Made by a program: the position numbers and the translations under genes | Shown here: in pieces, positions 38,250 to 47,113 of the stretch | How positions within the stretch are numbered: position 1 is the stretch's first letter | Layout of the letters: every line of letters starts with the position of its first letter | The notes under the pieces: generated by a model | Told to the model about the DNA's origin: nothing | The model's input: the letters and a program-made list of their open reading frames with translations, nothing else | Databases searched by the model: none | Assembly: GCF_002939885.1 (NCBI RefSeq) | Contig: NZ_MDED01000016.1 | Coordinates: 1-64,000 of the forward strand | DNA length: 64,000 bases | Source: Xanthomonas cucurbitae | GTDB lineage: Bacteria; Pseudomonadota; Gammaproteobacteria; Xanthomonadales; Xanthomonadaceae | Direction of reading: 5' to 3'

Positions 38250-38453
38250 ATGAAAAAGCGTTGGGTAAGCTTGCGCAGTGCGTTGATGGCAGCGGCCTTC
38301 CTGGCCAGCACCGGTTTCGGTGCGTTCCAGGTGATGGCGGTCGATGGCGCACAACCGAAAGCCGAATCGTGTAGCGCGTGGGCTTGCAAGGCCGAGTGCC
38401 CCGAGTTCGGCGGCGACCTGGGCCAGGGCAACGTCTGCTACTGCTGCGGCTGA
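38250..38453 (+). CDS. Small secreted six-cysteine peptide, unrecognised
   Basis: 67-aa product: basic start MKKRWVSLRS, hydrophobic signal (ALMAAAFLASTGFGAFQVMA, about 11-30), then a 37-residue acidic mature part with Cys at 41, 46, 50, 63, 65 and 66. The spacing Cx4Cx3Cx12CxCC contains CxxxC (46/50) and CxC (63/65), the pair of motifs that defines the cysteine-stabilised alpha-beta (defensin-like) fold, with a Gly-rich turn GGDLGQGNV between them. The usual fourth Cys of defensins (GxC) is missing, and C66 is extra. AGGGAG lies just upstream (GTGAGGGAGTAAGGC ATG). It is coupled to a periplasmic thioredoxin-like protein. Family and function unknown; the fold is inference. Confidence 0.8.
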   Translation: MKKRWVSLRSALMAAAFLASTGFGAFQVMAVDGAQPKAESCSAWACKAECPEFGGDLGQGNVCYCCG

Positions 38454-38460
38454 GTCCAGC

Positions 38461-38483
38461 GGCGGGGCCATCCAGGCCCCGCC
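38461..38483 (+). terminator. Hairpin after the six-cysteine peptide gene
   Basis: GGCGGGGCC-ATCCA-GGCCCCGCC, a perfect 9-bp stem 8 bases after the stop, with no T tail. Probable transcript end. Confidence 0.7.
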
Positions 38484-38981
38484 CTCGCGCCGTGGTCATT
38501 CTGCACAGGTGACCCAGCGCGCGGATCCGATCTCATGCGCGGTGCGTATCGCCAACGGCAAGGCGTCCAGCGCGCCCGGGCCTGCACCAACATCCCTGAC
38601 GGAACGTCCATAGCATCCCCTGCCGTGCCGCGCAGCGTGCCGCCCCCGCTTTCGGCACGGGGATCTTCCTACCCGTGAGACCCACAACGACTGCGCAGCC
38701 GTGGAGTGGGCCGATGCCCGGAAGCGGCACCGACCACGGCGGCATCCCGGTTTCAGCGCGCCTTCCACACCCAAACTGACGGCCGCCCGCCCCAGCGGCA
38801 CCGTTCGCCCTGATCGACGCGTTATGCTGCACCGCAGCGTGATCTGTTCACTCATGATTGCCATATTCATATGCGAACAGCCGGGTGCCTGCCGGCGAGT
38901 GGACCTTGCCATGCCCAGCCCTTGTTCTCCGGACTCCGTACCGTCGCATGCCGCCCTGGCAGCGCCTGCGGAGAGACGCGC
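38484..38981. other. Spacer upstream of the fucose catabolic operon
   Basis: About 500 bases with no credible gene on either strand. It should hold the promoter of the fucose genes. An AT-rich ATTGCCATATTCATATGCGAA patch at about 38858-38878 is the only stretch that looks like the fucP operator half sites (TGCAAATAT/ATATTTGCA), but the match is poor. Confidence 0.45.
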
Positions 38982-39989
38982 GTGAGCATGTCGCGGCGAC
39001 AGCTAGGCAACACCCAGGTGCATTTGTCGTCGCTGGGATTTGGCGCCGCGCCGATCGGCAACCTGTATGCCGAAGTGGCCGAGGACGCTGCGCTGGCGGC
39101 GGTGGCGGGGGCGTTCGAGGCCGGCATCCGCCACTTCGACAGCGCGCCCTACTACGGCTACGGCCTGAGCGAGACACGGTTGGGCCGCGGCCTGGCCGGG
39201 GTGCCGCGCGACGCCTACACGCTATCGACCAAGGTGGGCCGCTGCGTTTACGACGACGCGCAGGCCGTCGCCGGCCGCGAGGGTTTCGCGGTGGCCGGCC
39301 GGCGCGCCGCGTTCGACTACAGCGCCGATGGCGTGCGCCGCGCGTTCGCTTCCAGCCTGCAGCGCCTGGGCACCGACTACATCGACGTGCTGCTGTTGCA
39401 CGACATCGGTGCGCTGACCCATGGCGACAACCACGCCCGCGTGCTGCGGCAGGCCTTGGAGGAGGCCTTGCCGGCGATGGCGGAGCTGAAGGCCGCCGGC
39501 GCCTGCGGGGCGATCGGGCTGGGCGTCAACGAGCAGGACGTGGCACTGGAGGTGCTGCCCCGCTTTCCGCTCGACTGCGTGATGCTGGCCGGCCGCTACA
39601 CGCTGCTGGAACAGCACGGCGCGCGCGCGTTGCTCGATCAAGCGCAGCAACGCGGGGTGTCGATCCTGTCCGCCGGCCCGTACAGCTCTGGCCTGCTCAG
39701 CGACGCGCGCGGGCCCGGCGCTACCTACAACTACGCACCGGTGGACACCACCACGCTGCAGCACGCACAGCGGCTGTATGCGGCGTGCGCGGCGTTCGAG
39801 GTGGATATCGGCGCGGCAGCCCTGCAGTTCCCGCTGGCCCATCCGGCGGTGACCACGGTGGTGGCCGGCATGCGCAACGTGGCGGAGGTGCACTCGGCTG
39901 CCACCCGCCTGCAGGCGTCCATTCCGGCCGCGCTGTGGCAGCATTTGCGCGACGGCGGCCTGCTCGCCGCAGACCTGCCCACGCCATGA
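38982..39989 (+). CDS. Aldo/keto reductase, probable L-fucose (D-threo-aldose) dehydrogenase
   Basis: NAD(P)-dependent TIM-barrel enzyme oxidising L-fucose to L-fuconolactone, step 1 of the non-phosphorylative pathway. Family residues: RHFDSAPYYGYGLSE gives the Asp and catalytic Tyr, STKVGR the Lys and LLLHDIG the His. About 335 aa. GTG at 38982 with GGAG upstream was preferred; ATG at 38988 is equally possible. First gene of the plus-strand fucose block, overlapping the lactonase gene. Substrate is taken from the neighbours. Confidence 0.88.
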   Translation: MSMSRRQLGNTQVHLSSLGFGAAPIGNLYAEVAEDAALAAVAGAFEAGIRHFDSAPYYGYGLSETRLGRGLAGVPRDAYTLSTKVGRCVYDDAQAVAGREGFAVAGRRAAFDYSADGVRRAFASSLQRLGTDYIDVLLLHDIGALTHGDNHARVLRQALEEALPAMAELKAAGACGAIGLGVNEQDVALEVLPRFPLDCVMLAGRYTLLEQHGARALLDQAQQRGVSILSAGPYSSGLLSDARGPGATYNYAPVDTTTLQHAQRLYAACAAFEVDIGAAALQFPLAHPAVTTVVAGMRNVAEVHSAATRLQASIPAALWQHLRDGGLLAADLPTP

Positions 39990-40858
39990 ACCGCGTCGAT
40001 GCGCATCTGCATTTCTGGCACCTGGCCCGTGGCGACTACGGCTGGCTGACGCCTGCGCTGGCGCCGCTCTACCGCGACTTCGCCCCGCACGATGTGAGCG
40101 CGGCGCTGGACGCGGCTGGCGTTGGCAGCGTGGTCGTCGTGCAGGCGGCCGCGACAGAGGCGGAAACCTGTTACCTGTTCGAACTGGCGCGCGATGAGCC
40201 GCGCATTGCCGGCGTGGTGGGCTGGGTGGATTTCGCCGCGCCCGATGCCGCCGCGCGCATCGACGCACTGGTGCGTGCCGGCGGCGGCCTGCTCAAGGGC
40301 TTGCGTCCGATGGTGCAGGACATTGCCGATGTGCAGTGGCTGGCAAGTGCCGACCTCGACGCCGCCTTCGATGCAATGCTCGCCCACGAGCTGGCGTTCG
40401 ATGCATTGATCCGTGCCGCCCATGTGCCCGCATTGCAGGCGCGCCTGCAGCGCCACCCGGGATTGCGCGTGGTCGTCGATCACGGCGGCAAGCCGCAGAT
40501 CGCCGCGGGCGAGTTCGTCGCCTGGGCGGCCGGCATGGCGGCGTTGGCGCAATCTCTCCATGTGCATTGCAAACTGTCCGGCCTGCTCACCGAAGCGGCA
40601 CGCGGCGCCGGCATGGATGCGCTGGAGCCGTATGTGGCGCATCTGTTCGCACGCTTTGGCGCGCACCGCCTGCTCTGGGGCAGCGACTGGCCGGTGCTGA
40701 CCCAGCGCGCGGAGTACGCGCAGTGGCTCGGCCTCGCACAGCAACTGGTCACGCAGCATGCGCCCGGGCACACCGATGCGGTGTTCGGCGACAACGCACG
40801 CACGTTCTATCGTCTGCCACGGCCGGCGGCCCCCACCTACGGAACCTCATCGGTATGA
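39986..40858 (+). CDS. Amidohydrolase-2 family, probable L-fuconolactonase
   Basis: Hydrolyses L-fuconolactone to L-fuconate, step 2. 290 aa, starting MNRVDAHLHFWHL with the HxH metal motif, then KGLRPMVQD, VVVDHGGKP, HCKLSGLLTEA and the catalytic LLWGSDWPVL. The start overlaps the previous stop and its own end overlaps the next start (ATGA at both joints), so three genes are tightly coupled. Confidence 0.9.
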   Translation: MNRVDAHLHFWHLARGDYGWLTPALAPLYRDFAPHDVSAALDAAGVGSVVVVQAAATEAETCYLFELARDEPRIAGVVGWVDFAAPDAAARIDALVRAGGGLLKGLRPMVQDIADVQWLASADLDAAFDAMLAHELAFDALIRAAHVPALQARLQRHPGLRVVVDHGGKPQIAAGEFVAWAAGMAALAQSLHVHCKLSGLLTEAARGAGMDALEPYVAHLFARFGAHRLLWGSDWPVLTQRAEYAQWLGLAQQLVTQHAPGHTDAVFGDNARTFYRLPRPAAPTYGTSSV

Positions 40859-41625
40859 CCCTCTCTGCTTCCACCGCTTCCACTACGCGCCTGCATGGCA
40901 AGCGCTGCCTGATAACCGCCGCCGGCGCCGGCATCGGCCGCGAAAGCGCGCTGGCCTGCGCGCGCGGTGGCGCGCAGGTCCTCGCCACCGATATCGACGC
41001 TGCCGCGCTGCAGACGCTGGCCGCCGAATCCGACACGATCACCACGCAACTGCTCGACGTCACCGACGCCTCGGCGATCGACGCGCTGGTGGCCGCACAC
41101 GGCCCGTTCGATGTGCTGTTCAACTGCGCCGGCTACGTGCACCAGGGCAGTATCCTGGACTGCGACGCGCCGGCGTGGCAGCGTTCGTTTTCGATCAACG
41201 TCGATGCGATGTACTACACCTGCAAGGCGGTGCTGCCGGGCATGCTCGAACGCGGCGCCGGCAGCATCGTCAACATGTCCTCGGTGGCCTCCAGCATCAA
41301 GGGCGTGCCGAACCGCTTCGCCTATGGCGTCACCAAGGCCGCCGTGATCGGCCTGAGCAAGGCGATTGCCGCCGACTACGTGGCCCGGGGCGTGCGCTGC
41401 AATGCGATCTGCCCCGGTACCATCAAGACGCCGTCGCTGGGCGAGCGCGTCAAGGCACTGGGCGGCGACGAACAGGCGGTTTGGAAGAGCTTCACCGACC
41501 GCCAGCCGATGGGTCGCCTGGGCGAGGCGCGCGAGATTGCGCAGCTGGTGGTGTACCTGGCCTCGGACGAATCCTCGTTCACCACCGGCCAGACCCACAT
41601 CATCGATGGCGGCTGGTCGAACTGA
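40855..41625 (+). CDS. SDR dehydrogenase, probable 2-keto-3-deoxy-L-fuconate dehydrogenase
   Basis: NAD-dependent short-chain dehydrogenase of 256 aa oxidising 2-keto-3-deoxy-L-fuconate to the 2,4-diketo acid, step 4 of the pathway. It has the cofactor loop TAAGAGIGRES, NCAGYV, the catalytic SSVASS...YGVTKAA set and PGTIKTPS. The C-terminal GGWSN is usual. It overlaps the lactonase gene. In Xanthomonas campestris an enzyme of this kind is part of the described pathway; the specific role is assigned from the neighbours. Confidence 0.9.
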   Translation: MTLSASTASTTRLHGKRCLITAAGAGIGRESALACARGGAQVLATDIDAAALQTLAAESDTITTQLLDVTDASAIDALVAAHGPFDVLFNCAGYVHQGSILDCDAPAWQRSFSINVDAMYYTCKAVLPGMLERGAGSIVNMSSVASSIKGVPNRFAYGVTKAAVIGLSKAIAADYVARGVRCNAICPGTIKTPSLGERVKALGGDEQAVWKSFTDRQPMGRLGEAREIAQLVVYLASDESSFTTGQTHIIDGGWSN

Positions 41626-41681
41626 GCGCGCGCGGCATCCGATAACGCCTCCTCCATTCCTCACCTGCAAGGGAAGACAGC

Positions 41682-42539
41682 ATGAAACTCGTACGCGTTG
41701 GCGCCGAAGGCCACGAACGTCCCGGCCTGATCGATGCACAAGGTCGCATCCGCGACCTGAGCGGTGTGATCGACGATGTCGCCGGTGAGCATCTCACCAA
41801 CGCCGGCCTGGATAAATTGCGCGCGCTGGATGTGTCCGCGCTGCCGGTGATCGATGACCAGCCGCGCTACGGCGCGGCCGTGGGCCGTATCGGCAAGTTC
41901 ATCTGCGTGGGGCTGAACTACGCCGACCATGCCGCCGAATCGGGCATGGACGTCCCGACGATGCCGATCCTGTTCATGAAAGCCACCACCGCGGTGTGCG
42001 GCCCCAACGACACCGTCATCATTCCGCGCGGCTCGCTCAAGAGCGATTGGGAAGTGGAGCTGGGCGTGGTGATCGGCGATGTGGCGCGCGATGTGGCGGT
42101 GGACCAGGCGCTCAACCATGTTGCCGGCTATGCGGTCATCAACGACCTGTCCGAGCGCGAATTCCAGCTGGAACACGGCGGCCAATGGGTGAAGGGCAAG
42201 AGTGCCGACACCTTCGGCCCGATCGGTCCGTGGCTGGTCACCCGCGACGAGGTGGCCGACCCGCAGAACCTGTCGATGTGGCTGGAGGTCAACGGCCACC
42301 GCTACCAGAACGGCAGCACCCGCACGATGGTGTTCGGCGTAGCCGAACTGGTCAGCCACATCAGCCGCTACATGACGCTGATGCCGGGCGATGTCATCAG
42401 TACCGGTACCCCGCCGGGCGTGGGCCTGGGACAGAAGCCACCGGTCTACCTCAAGCCGGGCGACGTGATGGAACTGGAGATCGAAGGCCTGGGCCGCCAG
42501 CGTCAACCGGTGGTGGCGCATCCGCGCGATACGGCCTGA
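41682..42539 (+). CDS. FAH-family hydrolase, probable L-2,4-diketo-3-deoxyfuconate hydrolase
   Basis: Last step: splits 2,4-diketo-3-deoxy-L-fuconate into pyruvate and L-lactate. 285 aa of the fumarylacetoacetase fold: [26 protein letters not shown] with the metal-binding Glu pair, [26 protein letters not shown] and [11 protein letters not shown]. 56 bases separate it from the SDR gene, with GCAAGGGAAG before the ATG. Confidence 0.92.
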   Translation: MKLVRVGAEGHERPGLIDAQGRIRDLSGVIDDVAGEHLTNAGLDKLRALDVSALPVIDDQPRYGAAVGRIGKFICVGLNYADHAAESGMDVPTMPILFMKATTAVCGPNDTVIIPRGSLKSDWEVELGVVIGDVARDVAVDQALNHVAGYAVINDLSEREFQLEHGGQWVKGKSADTFGPIGPWLVTRDEVADPQNLSMWLEVNGHRYQNGSTRTMVFGVAELVSHISRYMTLMPGDVISTGTPPGVGLGQKPPVYLKPGDVMELEIEGLGRQRQPVVAHPRDTA

Positions 42540-42720
42540 CGCCCATCGACCTTCCCAGCACCTCGGCCGCCATGAGAGCGGCATGCGGCGGGGGCATGGC
42601 AATGCATCGGTGCGACGCAATCGGAGCCCCTGCCCTCTCGGCAGAGGGGCTTCAGCGCACCTGGCTATTCCCGTTTCTGTCCGTTCGTTCTTATTCCACC
42701 TTCCACCGCCCAGGACTTCC

Positions 42721-44043
42721 ATGAGCACCATCGTCGCCCTCGAAACCCACGACGTCCGCTTCCCCACCTCGCGCGAGCTCGATGGGTCGGACGCGATGAA
42801 TCCCGATCCGGATTACTCGGCCGCCTATGTCGTGCTGCGCACCGATGCAGGCAATGACCTGGCCGGCTACGGCCTGGTATTCACCATCGGCCGCGGCAAC
42901 GACGTGCAGACTGCGGCGGTGGCTGCACTGGCCGAGCATGTGATCGGCTTGCAGGTCGACGAGGTCGTTGCCGATCTCGGTGCCTTTGCGCGCCGGCTCA
43001 CCAATGACTCGCAACTGCGCTGGCTGGGCCCGGAGAAGGGCGTGATGCACATGGCCATCGGCGCGGTCATCAACGCTGCCTGGGACCTGGCTGCACGCGC
43101 GGCAAATAAGCCGTTGTGGCGCTACATCGCCGAGCTCACGCCCGAGCAGCTGGTCGACACCATCGACTTCCGCTACCTCACCGATGCGCTCACCCGCGAC
43201 GAAGCGCTGGCCATCCTGCGCAATGCGCAGCCGCAGCGCGCGCAACGCATCGCGCAGTTGATCGCGCAAGGCTACCCGGCCTACACCACTTCACCCGGCT
43301 GGCTCGGCTACTCGGACGAAAAGCTGGTGCGCCTGGCCAAGGAAGCAGTCGCTGATGGCTTCCGTACCATCAAGCTCAAGGTCGGCGCCAACGTGCAGGA
43401 CGATATCCGCCGCTGCCGCCTGGCACGCGAAGCCATCGGCCCGGGCATCGCGATGGCGGTGGATGCCAACCAGCGCTGGGATGTAGGCCCGGCGATCGAC
43501 TGGATGCGCCAGCTGGCCGAATTCGACATCGCCTGGATCGAAGAACCCACCAGCCCGGACGATGTCCTCGGCCACGCCGCGATCCGCCAGGGCATCGCCC
43601 CGGTGCCGGTCTCCACCGGCGAACACACCCAGAACCGGGTGGTGTTCAAGCAACTGCTGCAGGCTGGTGCGGTGGACCTGATCCAGATCGATGCCGCGCG
43701 CGTGGGCGGGGTCAACGAGAACCTCGCCATCCTGCTGCTGGCCGCCAAGTTCAACGTCCGCGTGTTTCCGCATGCCGGTGGCGTGGGCCTGTGCGAACTG
43801 GTGCAGCACCTGGCCATGGCCGACTTCGTCACCATCACCGGCCAGATGGAAGACCGCGCGATCGAATTCGTCGACCACTTGCATCAGCATTTCCTGGACC
43901 CGGTGCGCATCCGCCATGGCCGCTATCTCGCTCCGGAGGCGGCGGGCTTCTCCGCCGAAATGCATGCCGCCTCGATTGCGGAATTCCGCTATCCGGATGG
44001 ACGGTTCTGGGTTGAGGATCAAGCGGGCAGTGCCGAGGGCTGA
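42721..44043 (+). CDS. fucD: L-fuconate dehydratase
   Basis: Enolase-superfamily enzyme dehydrating L-fuconate to 2-keto-3-deoxy-L-fuconate, step 3. The 440-aa protein keeps the full active site known for the X. campestris enzyme: K220 in IKLKVG, metal ligands D248 (VDANQRWD), E274 (WIEEP), E301 (STGEHTQNR), and H351 (FPHAGG). The start at 42721 is preceded by a poor ribosome site. About 180 bases separate it from the FAH gene, so it may have its own promoter. REP-type repeats follow its stop. Confidence 0.96.
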   Translation: MSTIVALETHDVRFPTSRELDGSDAMNPDPDYSAAYVVLRTDAGNDLAGYGLVFTIGRGNDVQTAAVAALAEHVIGLQVDEVVADLGAFARRLTNDSQLRWLGPEKGVMHMAIGAVINAAWDLAARAANKPLWRYIAELTPEQLVDTIDFRYLTDALTRDEALAILRNAQPQRAQRIAQLIAQGYPAYTTSPGWLGYSDEKLVRLAKEAVADGFRTIKLKVGANVQDDIRRCRLAREAIGPGIAMAVDANQRWDVGPAIDWMRQLAEFDIAWIEEPTSPDDVLGHAAIRQGIAPVPVSTGEHTQNRVVFKQLLQAGAVDLIQIDAARVGGVNENLAILLLAAKFNVRVFPHAGGVGLCELVQHLAMADFVTITGQMEDRAIEFVDHLHQHFLDPVRIRHGRYLAPEAAGFSAEMHAASIAEFRYPDGRFWVEDQAGSAEG

Positions 44044-44052
44044 ACACGTACG

Positions 44053-44350
44053 TCCCTCATCCGCCCTGCGGGCACCTTCTCCCGCTCGCGGGAGAAGGGA
44101 GTCTTCGGTCTTCGGCAGGCTCAGCTATGCGGGTGGGCGCTTTGGGGGCTGAGTCTTCGGCCTTGCGAAGCACCGAACGCAGATCACCCCCTTCTCCCGC
44201 TCGCGGGAGAAGGGAGTCGTCGGTCTTCGGCAGGCTCAGCTATGCGGGTGGGCGCTTTGGGGGCTGAGTCTTCGGCCTTGCGAAGCACCGAACGCAGATC
44301 ACGCCCTTCTCCCGCCTGCGGGAGAAGGTGCCCGCAGGGCGGATGAGGGC
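44053..44350. repeat. Composite repeat: 115-bp tandem unit framed by inverted REP ends
   Basis: The block opens with CCCTCATCCGCCCTGCGGGC (44054) and closes with its reverse complement GCCCGCAGGGCGGATGAGGG (44330-44349). Inside, a unit starting CCTTCTCCCGC lies at 44075, 44190 and 44305, 115 bases apart; two full units are nearly identical (one base differs early, TCTTCGG/TCGTCGG). Each contains hairpins CTTCTCCCGC-TC-GCGGGAGAAG. It fills the whole space between two convergent genes. Confidence 0.93.
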
Positions 44351-44353
44351 GCG

Positions 44354-44713
44354 CTACCTCTGCGCCTCGATCGCCTCGCTCAGCGCAAAGATCCGTCCGG
44401 CCTGGCGCCACTTCTCACCTGGCTCACTGCCAGGAAGCGGTTTCTGAAACCGCCACATCAAGTCTTCCCACGCCTGGATGCGCGGGTCGGACGCATCGCG
44501 CGCGGCCTTGGCGGCCGGATCGTAGTGCGCGCTCACCTGCATCAGCATCACCAACCGGTCGCCGCTGCGAAAGATCTCCAGTTCCTCGATGCCGGCCTGC
44601 CGCAGCGACGCCACCACTTCCGGCCACACCTCGGTGGGTTGATGCCAACGTTCGTACTCGGCGATCAAGGCCGCATCGTCGTGCAGGTCCAGCACATAGC
44701 AAAGACGCGGCAT
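44354..44713 (-). CDS. Mutarotase of the RhaM family, probable L-fucose mutarotase
   Basis: 119-aa protein of the L-rhamnose mutarotase family, which interconverts anomers of the sugar before oxidation. Marks: MPRLCYVLDLHDD, YERWHQPTEVWPEV with the active His, LEIFRSGDRLVMLM and WRFQKPLPGS. It lies 2 bases after fucP on the minus strand. The fucose context suggests L-fucose as substrate, although FucU-type mutarotases belong to another family. Confidence 0.87.
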   Translation of the reverse strand: MPRLCYVLDLHDDAALIAEYERWHQPTEVWPEVVASLRQAGIEELEIFRSGDRLVMLMQVSAHYDPAAKAARDASDPRIQAWEDLMWRFQKPLPGSEPGEKWRQAGRIFALSEAIEAQR

Positions 44714-44715
44714 GC

Positions 44716-46017
44716 TCAGGCTCCTGCCACGATGGGCGCCGTGCGATGCGCACGCACGGCAAACACCAGGATCACCGCAAAGCACGCCCCCGGCACGGCC
44801 ATGGCCCAGTGGATGCCGGCCAGGTCCGATACCGCGCCCATCAGCGCGGTGAGCAGCGCACCGCCGATGATGGACATCACCAGCAACGAGGAGCCCAGCT
44901 TGCGGGCATCGTCATGCATGCCGTCCAAGCCCAGTGCAAAGATGGTCGGGAACATCACCGACATGAACACGCTGGCCGCCACCAGGGCGTACAGCCCGGT
45001 CCATCCCGGCAAGGCGATGGCGACGGCGCACAGCAGCAGGTTGATCGTGGCAAAGCTGGCCAGCAGCCTGGCCGGTGCCAGGTAGCGCAGCAGCGCGGTA
45101 CCGATGAAGCGCCCGGCCATGAACAGCACCAGCGAGATGGTCAGGTAGGTGGCTGCGGTCTTTTCCGGTGTGCCCGGCACCGCATCCTGCAGGTAGCGGA
45201 TCAGGTAACTCCAGATCCCGACCTGCGCGCCCACGTAGAAGAACTGCGCCACCACCGCCAACACGAACCGGCGGTTACGCAGCAATTCGCCAAAGCGCGC
45301 GCGCCTGGGTGCCTGGCCGTCCACGGCATCCGGAGCGCCGGTGGGAAAACGCACCAGCGCAATCAGGATCCCCCACAGCACCACCACCACGCCGATGACC
45401 AGATACGGCGTCTGTACCGCCGCCGATTCGGTGGCGAAGAACGCTTCGCGCGCGGCCGGTGCCATCGCCGCCAGCTCGGCCGGGCTGTGCTCCACGCCGG
45501 AGAAGATGAAGTGCTGGCCCACCAGCACGCCGGTGATCGAGCCCAGCGGGTTGAACGCCTGGGCCAGGTTCAGCCGCCGCGCCGCGCCATCGGCCGGGCC
45601 GAGCACGGTCACCAACGGGTTGGCGGTGGTCTCCAGGAACGCAAGCCCGCTGGCGATGACGAACAACGCCAGCAGGAACAGCCAATAGGTGTGCACCTGC
45701 GCGGCGGGATAGAACAGGAACGCCCCGCATGCATACAGCAGCAGGCCAAGCACCACCGCAGCCTTGTAGCTATAGCGGCGCATGAACATCGCCGCCGGCA
45801 TCGCGAACACGAAATAGCCCATGTAGAAGGCGCTCTGCACCAGCCCGGCCTGCAGGTCGGTCAGTTCGAAGGCCTTCTTGAACTGCTTGATGAGGATGTC
45901 GTTGAGGTTGTTGGCCATACCCCATAGAAAGAACAGGCTGACGATCAACACCAGAGGCACCAGGGCGGTACGCGCCAGGTTGCCGCGCGGTGACGCGGCA
46001 ATGTCACTGTGATGCAT
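44716..46017 (-). CDS. fucP: FucP, L-fucose:proton symporter (MFS)
   Basis: 433-aa major-facilitator permease with 12 membrane segments. Family marks are FFLWGMANNLNDILIKQFKKAF near residue 30, QSAFYMGYFVFAMPAA, and FLETTANPLVTVLGP. The start MHHSDIAAS at 46017 has GGAGGGG upstream. It is the first gene of the minus-strand fucP-mutarotase unit, diverging from the IclR gene across a strong palindrome. Confidence 0.94.
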   Translation of the reverse strand: MHHSDIAASPRGNLARTALVPLVLIVSLFFLWGMANNLNDILIKQFKKAFELTDLQAGLVQSAFYMGYFVFAMPAAMFMRRYSYKAAVVLGLLLYACGAFLFYPAAQVHTYWLFLLALFVIASGLAFLETTANPLVTVLGPADGAARRLNLAQAFNPLGSITGVLVGQHFIFSGVEHSPAELAAMAPAAREAFFATESAAVQTPYLVIGVVVVLWGILIALVRFPTGAPDAVDGQAPRRARFGELLRNRRFVLAVVAQFFYVGAQVGIWSYLIRYLQDAVPGTPEKTAATYLTISLVLFMAGRFIGTALLRYLAPARLLASFATINLLLCAVAIALPGWTGLYALVAASVFMSVMFPTIFALGLDGMHDDARKLGSSLLVMSIIGGALLTALMGAVSDLAGIHWAMAVPGACFAVILVFAVRAHRTAPIVAGA

Positions 46018-46089
46018 GCGACCGTTCCCCTCCCAAGGCTGTGGCGCTTGCGTTGCAATCGAGCGAGCGTACTGCGCGCGCCCACACCA

Positions 46090-46120
46090 TGCAAATATAA
46101 AATCTTTGTTTATATTTGCA
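46090..46120. promoter_or_regulatory. Operator: perfect 12-bp inverted repeat between fucP and the IclR regulator
   Basis: TGCAAATATAAA - ATCTTTG - TTTATATTTGCA: both arms match fully around a 7-base centre. It is very AT-rich in DNA of about 65% GC, lies 73 bases before fucP and 79 before the regulator, and is the obvious binding site for the divergent IclR-type regulator. The binding is inferred. Confidence 0.85.
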
Positions 46121-46198
46121 CGCACAGCCTCCCATTGACCCCTGCCCGCGTTGCCGGTCCCCCTGGCACGCCGCACCCTGCCCTGGAACCGCAAACGG

Positions 46199-46975
46199 AT
46201 GAGCACCGAACCCGCCAAGTACCGCGCACCGGCCCTGGACAAGGGCCTGGACATCCTGGAGTTGCTGGCGCGCGACGCGCGGCCGATGAGCATGGGCGCG
46301 ATCTCGCAGGGCGTGGGGCGCTCGCGCGGGGAAATCTTCCGCATGCTGCAGGTGCTGGAAGAACGCGGCTACCTGATGCGCGACACCGATGGCGACTATG
46401 TACTGAGCAACCGCTTGTTCATGCTCGGCATGCAGCAGCCGCAGGTGCAGAACGTCACCGAAGCGGCGTTACCGGTGATGCGTCGGCTGGCCGATGCCAT
46501 CTGCCAGCCCTGCCACCTGGTGGCGCCTTCGGGCGACCAGATCGTGGTGATCGCGCAGATGGACGTGCCCAGCGACCTGGGCCTGGTGGTCCGGCCCGGC
46601 CACCGCCGCCCGCTGGCCCATTCCACCTCCGGCCTGGTGCTGTTCGCGTTCCAGCAGGCGGATGTGCAGGCGCGCTGGCTGGACGCGCTGGATGCCAGCG
46701 CGGTGGCCTACGACCGCGCGCAGTTCGTGCAGGACGCCCGGCAGACGCGCCGCGATGGCTATGCCATGCAGGCCAGCGAGGCGGTGGTGGGCGTGGTCGA
46801 TCTCACTGCCCCGATCCTGCAGCACGGCAGCGCCACCTACACGTTGACGGTGCCCTTCATCGAACGTCGCCCCGAGCTGGTCAATCCGCACGCGGCCTTG
46901 CAGGCCTTGTGCGCGGCCACCGCCGAAATCTCCGATGCCTTGATGTACCACCCACCACGCGCGCTGGGCAGTTGA
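46199..46975 (+). CDS. IclR-family regulator of fucose genes
   Basis: 258-aa regulator with an N-terminal winged helix (LDKGLDILELLARDARPMSM and ISQGVGRSRGEIFRMLQVL, residues about 14-60) and a C-terminal IclR effector domain (LGLVVRPGHRRPLAHSTSG, RRDGYAMQASEAVVGVVDLTAPI). The DxSxxG-type ends are diverged. It diverges from fucP over a perfect palindrome and so probably controls fucP-mutarotase, itself, and perhaps the catabolic block. The inducer is likely L-fucose or a pathway acid; not shown. Confidence 0.9.
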   Translation: MSTEPAKYRAPALDKGLDILELLARDARPMSMGAISQGVGRSRGEIFRMLQVLEERGYLMRDTDGDYVLSNRLFMLGMQQPQVQNVTEAALPVMRRLADAICQPCHLVAPSGDQIVVIAQMDVPSDLGLVVRPGHRRPLAHSTSGLVLFAFQQADVQARWLDALDASAVAYDRAQFVQDARQTRRDGYAMQASEAVVGVVDLTAPILQHGSATYTLTVPFIERRPELVNPHAALQALCAATAEISDALMYHPPRALGS

Positions 46976-47027
46976 GCCGGGCATGACACGCCTTTCGCGC
47001 CAGCGTGCGAGCACGTACGCACGCTGC

Positions 47028-47042
47028 AATAGCCAAGGCTAT
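47028..47042. promoter_or_regulatory. Small palindrome before the mntP leader
   Basis: ATAGCC-AA-GGCTAT at 47029-47042, followed by AAAGATCAG, about 70 bases before the riboswitch. It may be part of the mntP promoter. Low information. Confidence 0.35.
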
Positions 47043-47113
47043 AAAGATCAGACCGACCTTCGCGTGCAGGCAGAACGCTGGAAAACCGCTTTTGCGTTGC
47101 TACACTGCGCGCC

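Noticed and set aside
44075-44330. CRISPR or integron-like cassette array
   Set aside because: 115-base units are almost identical throughout, with no variable spacers and no integrase.
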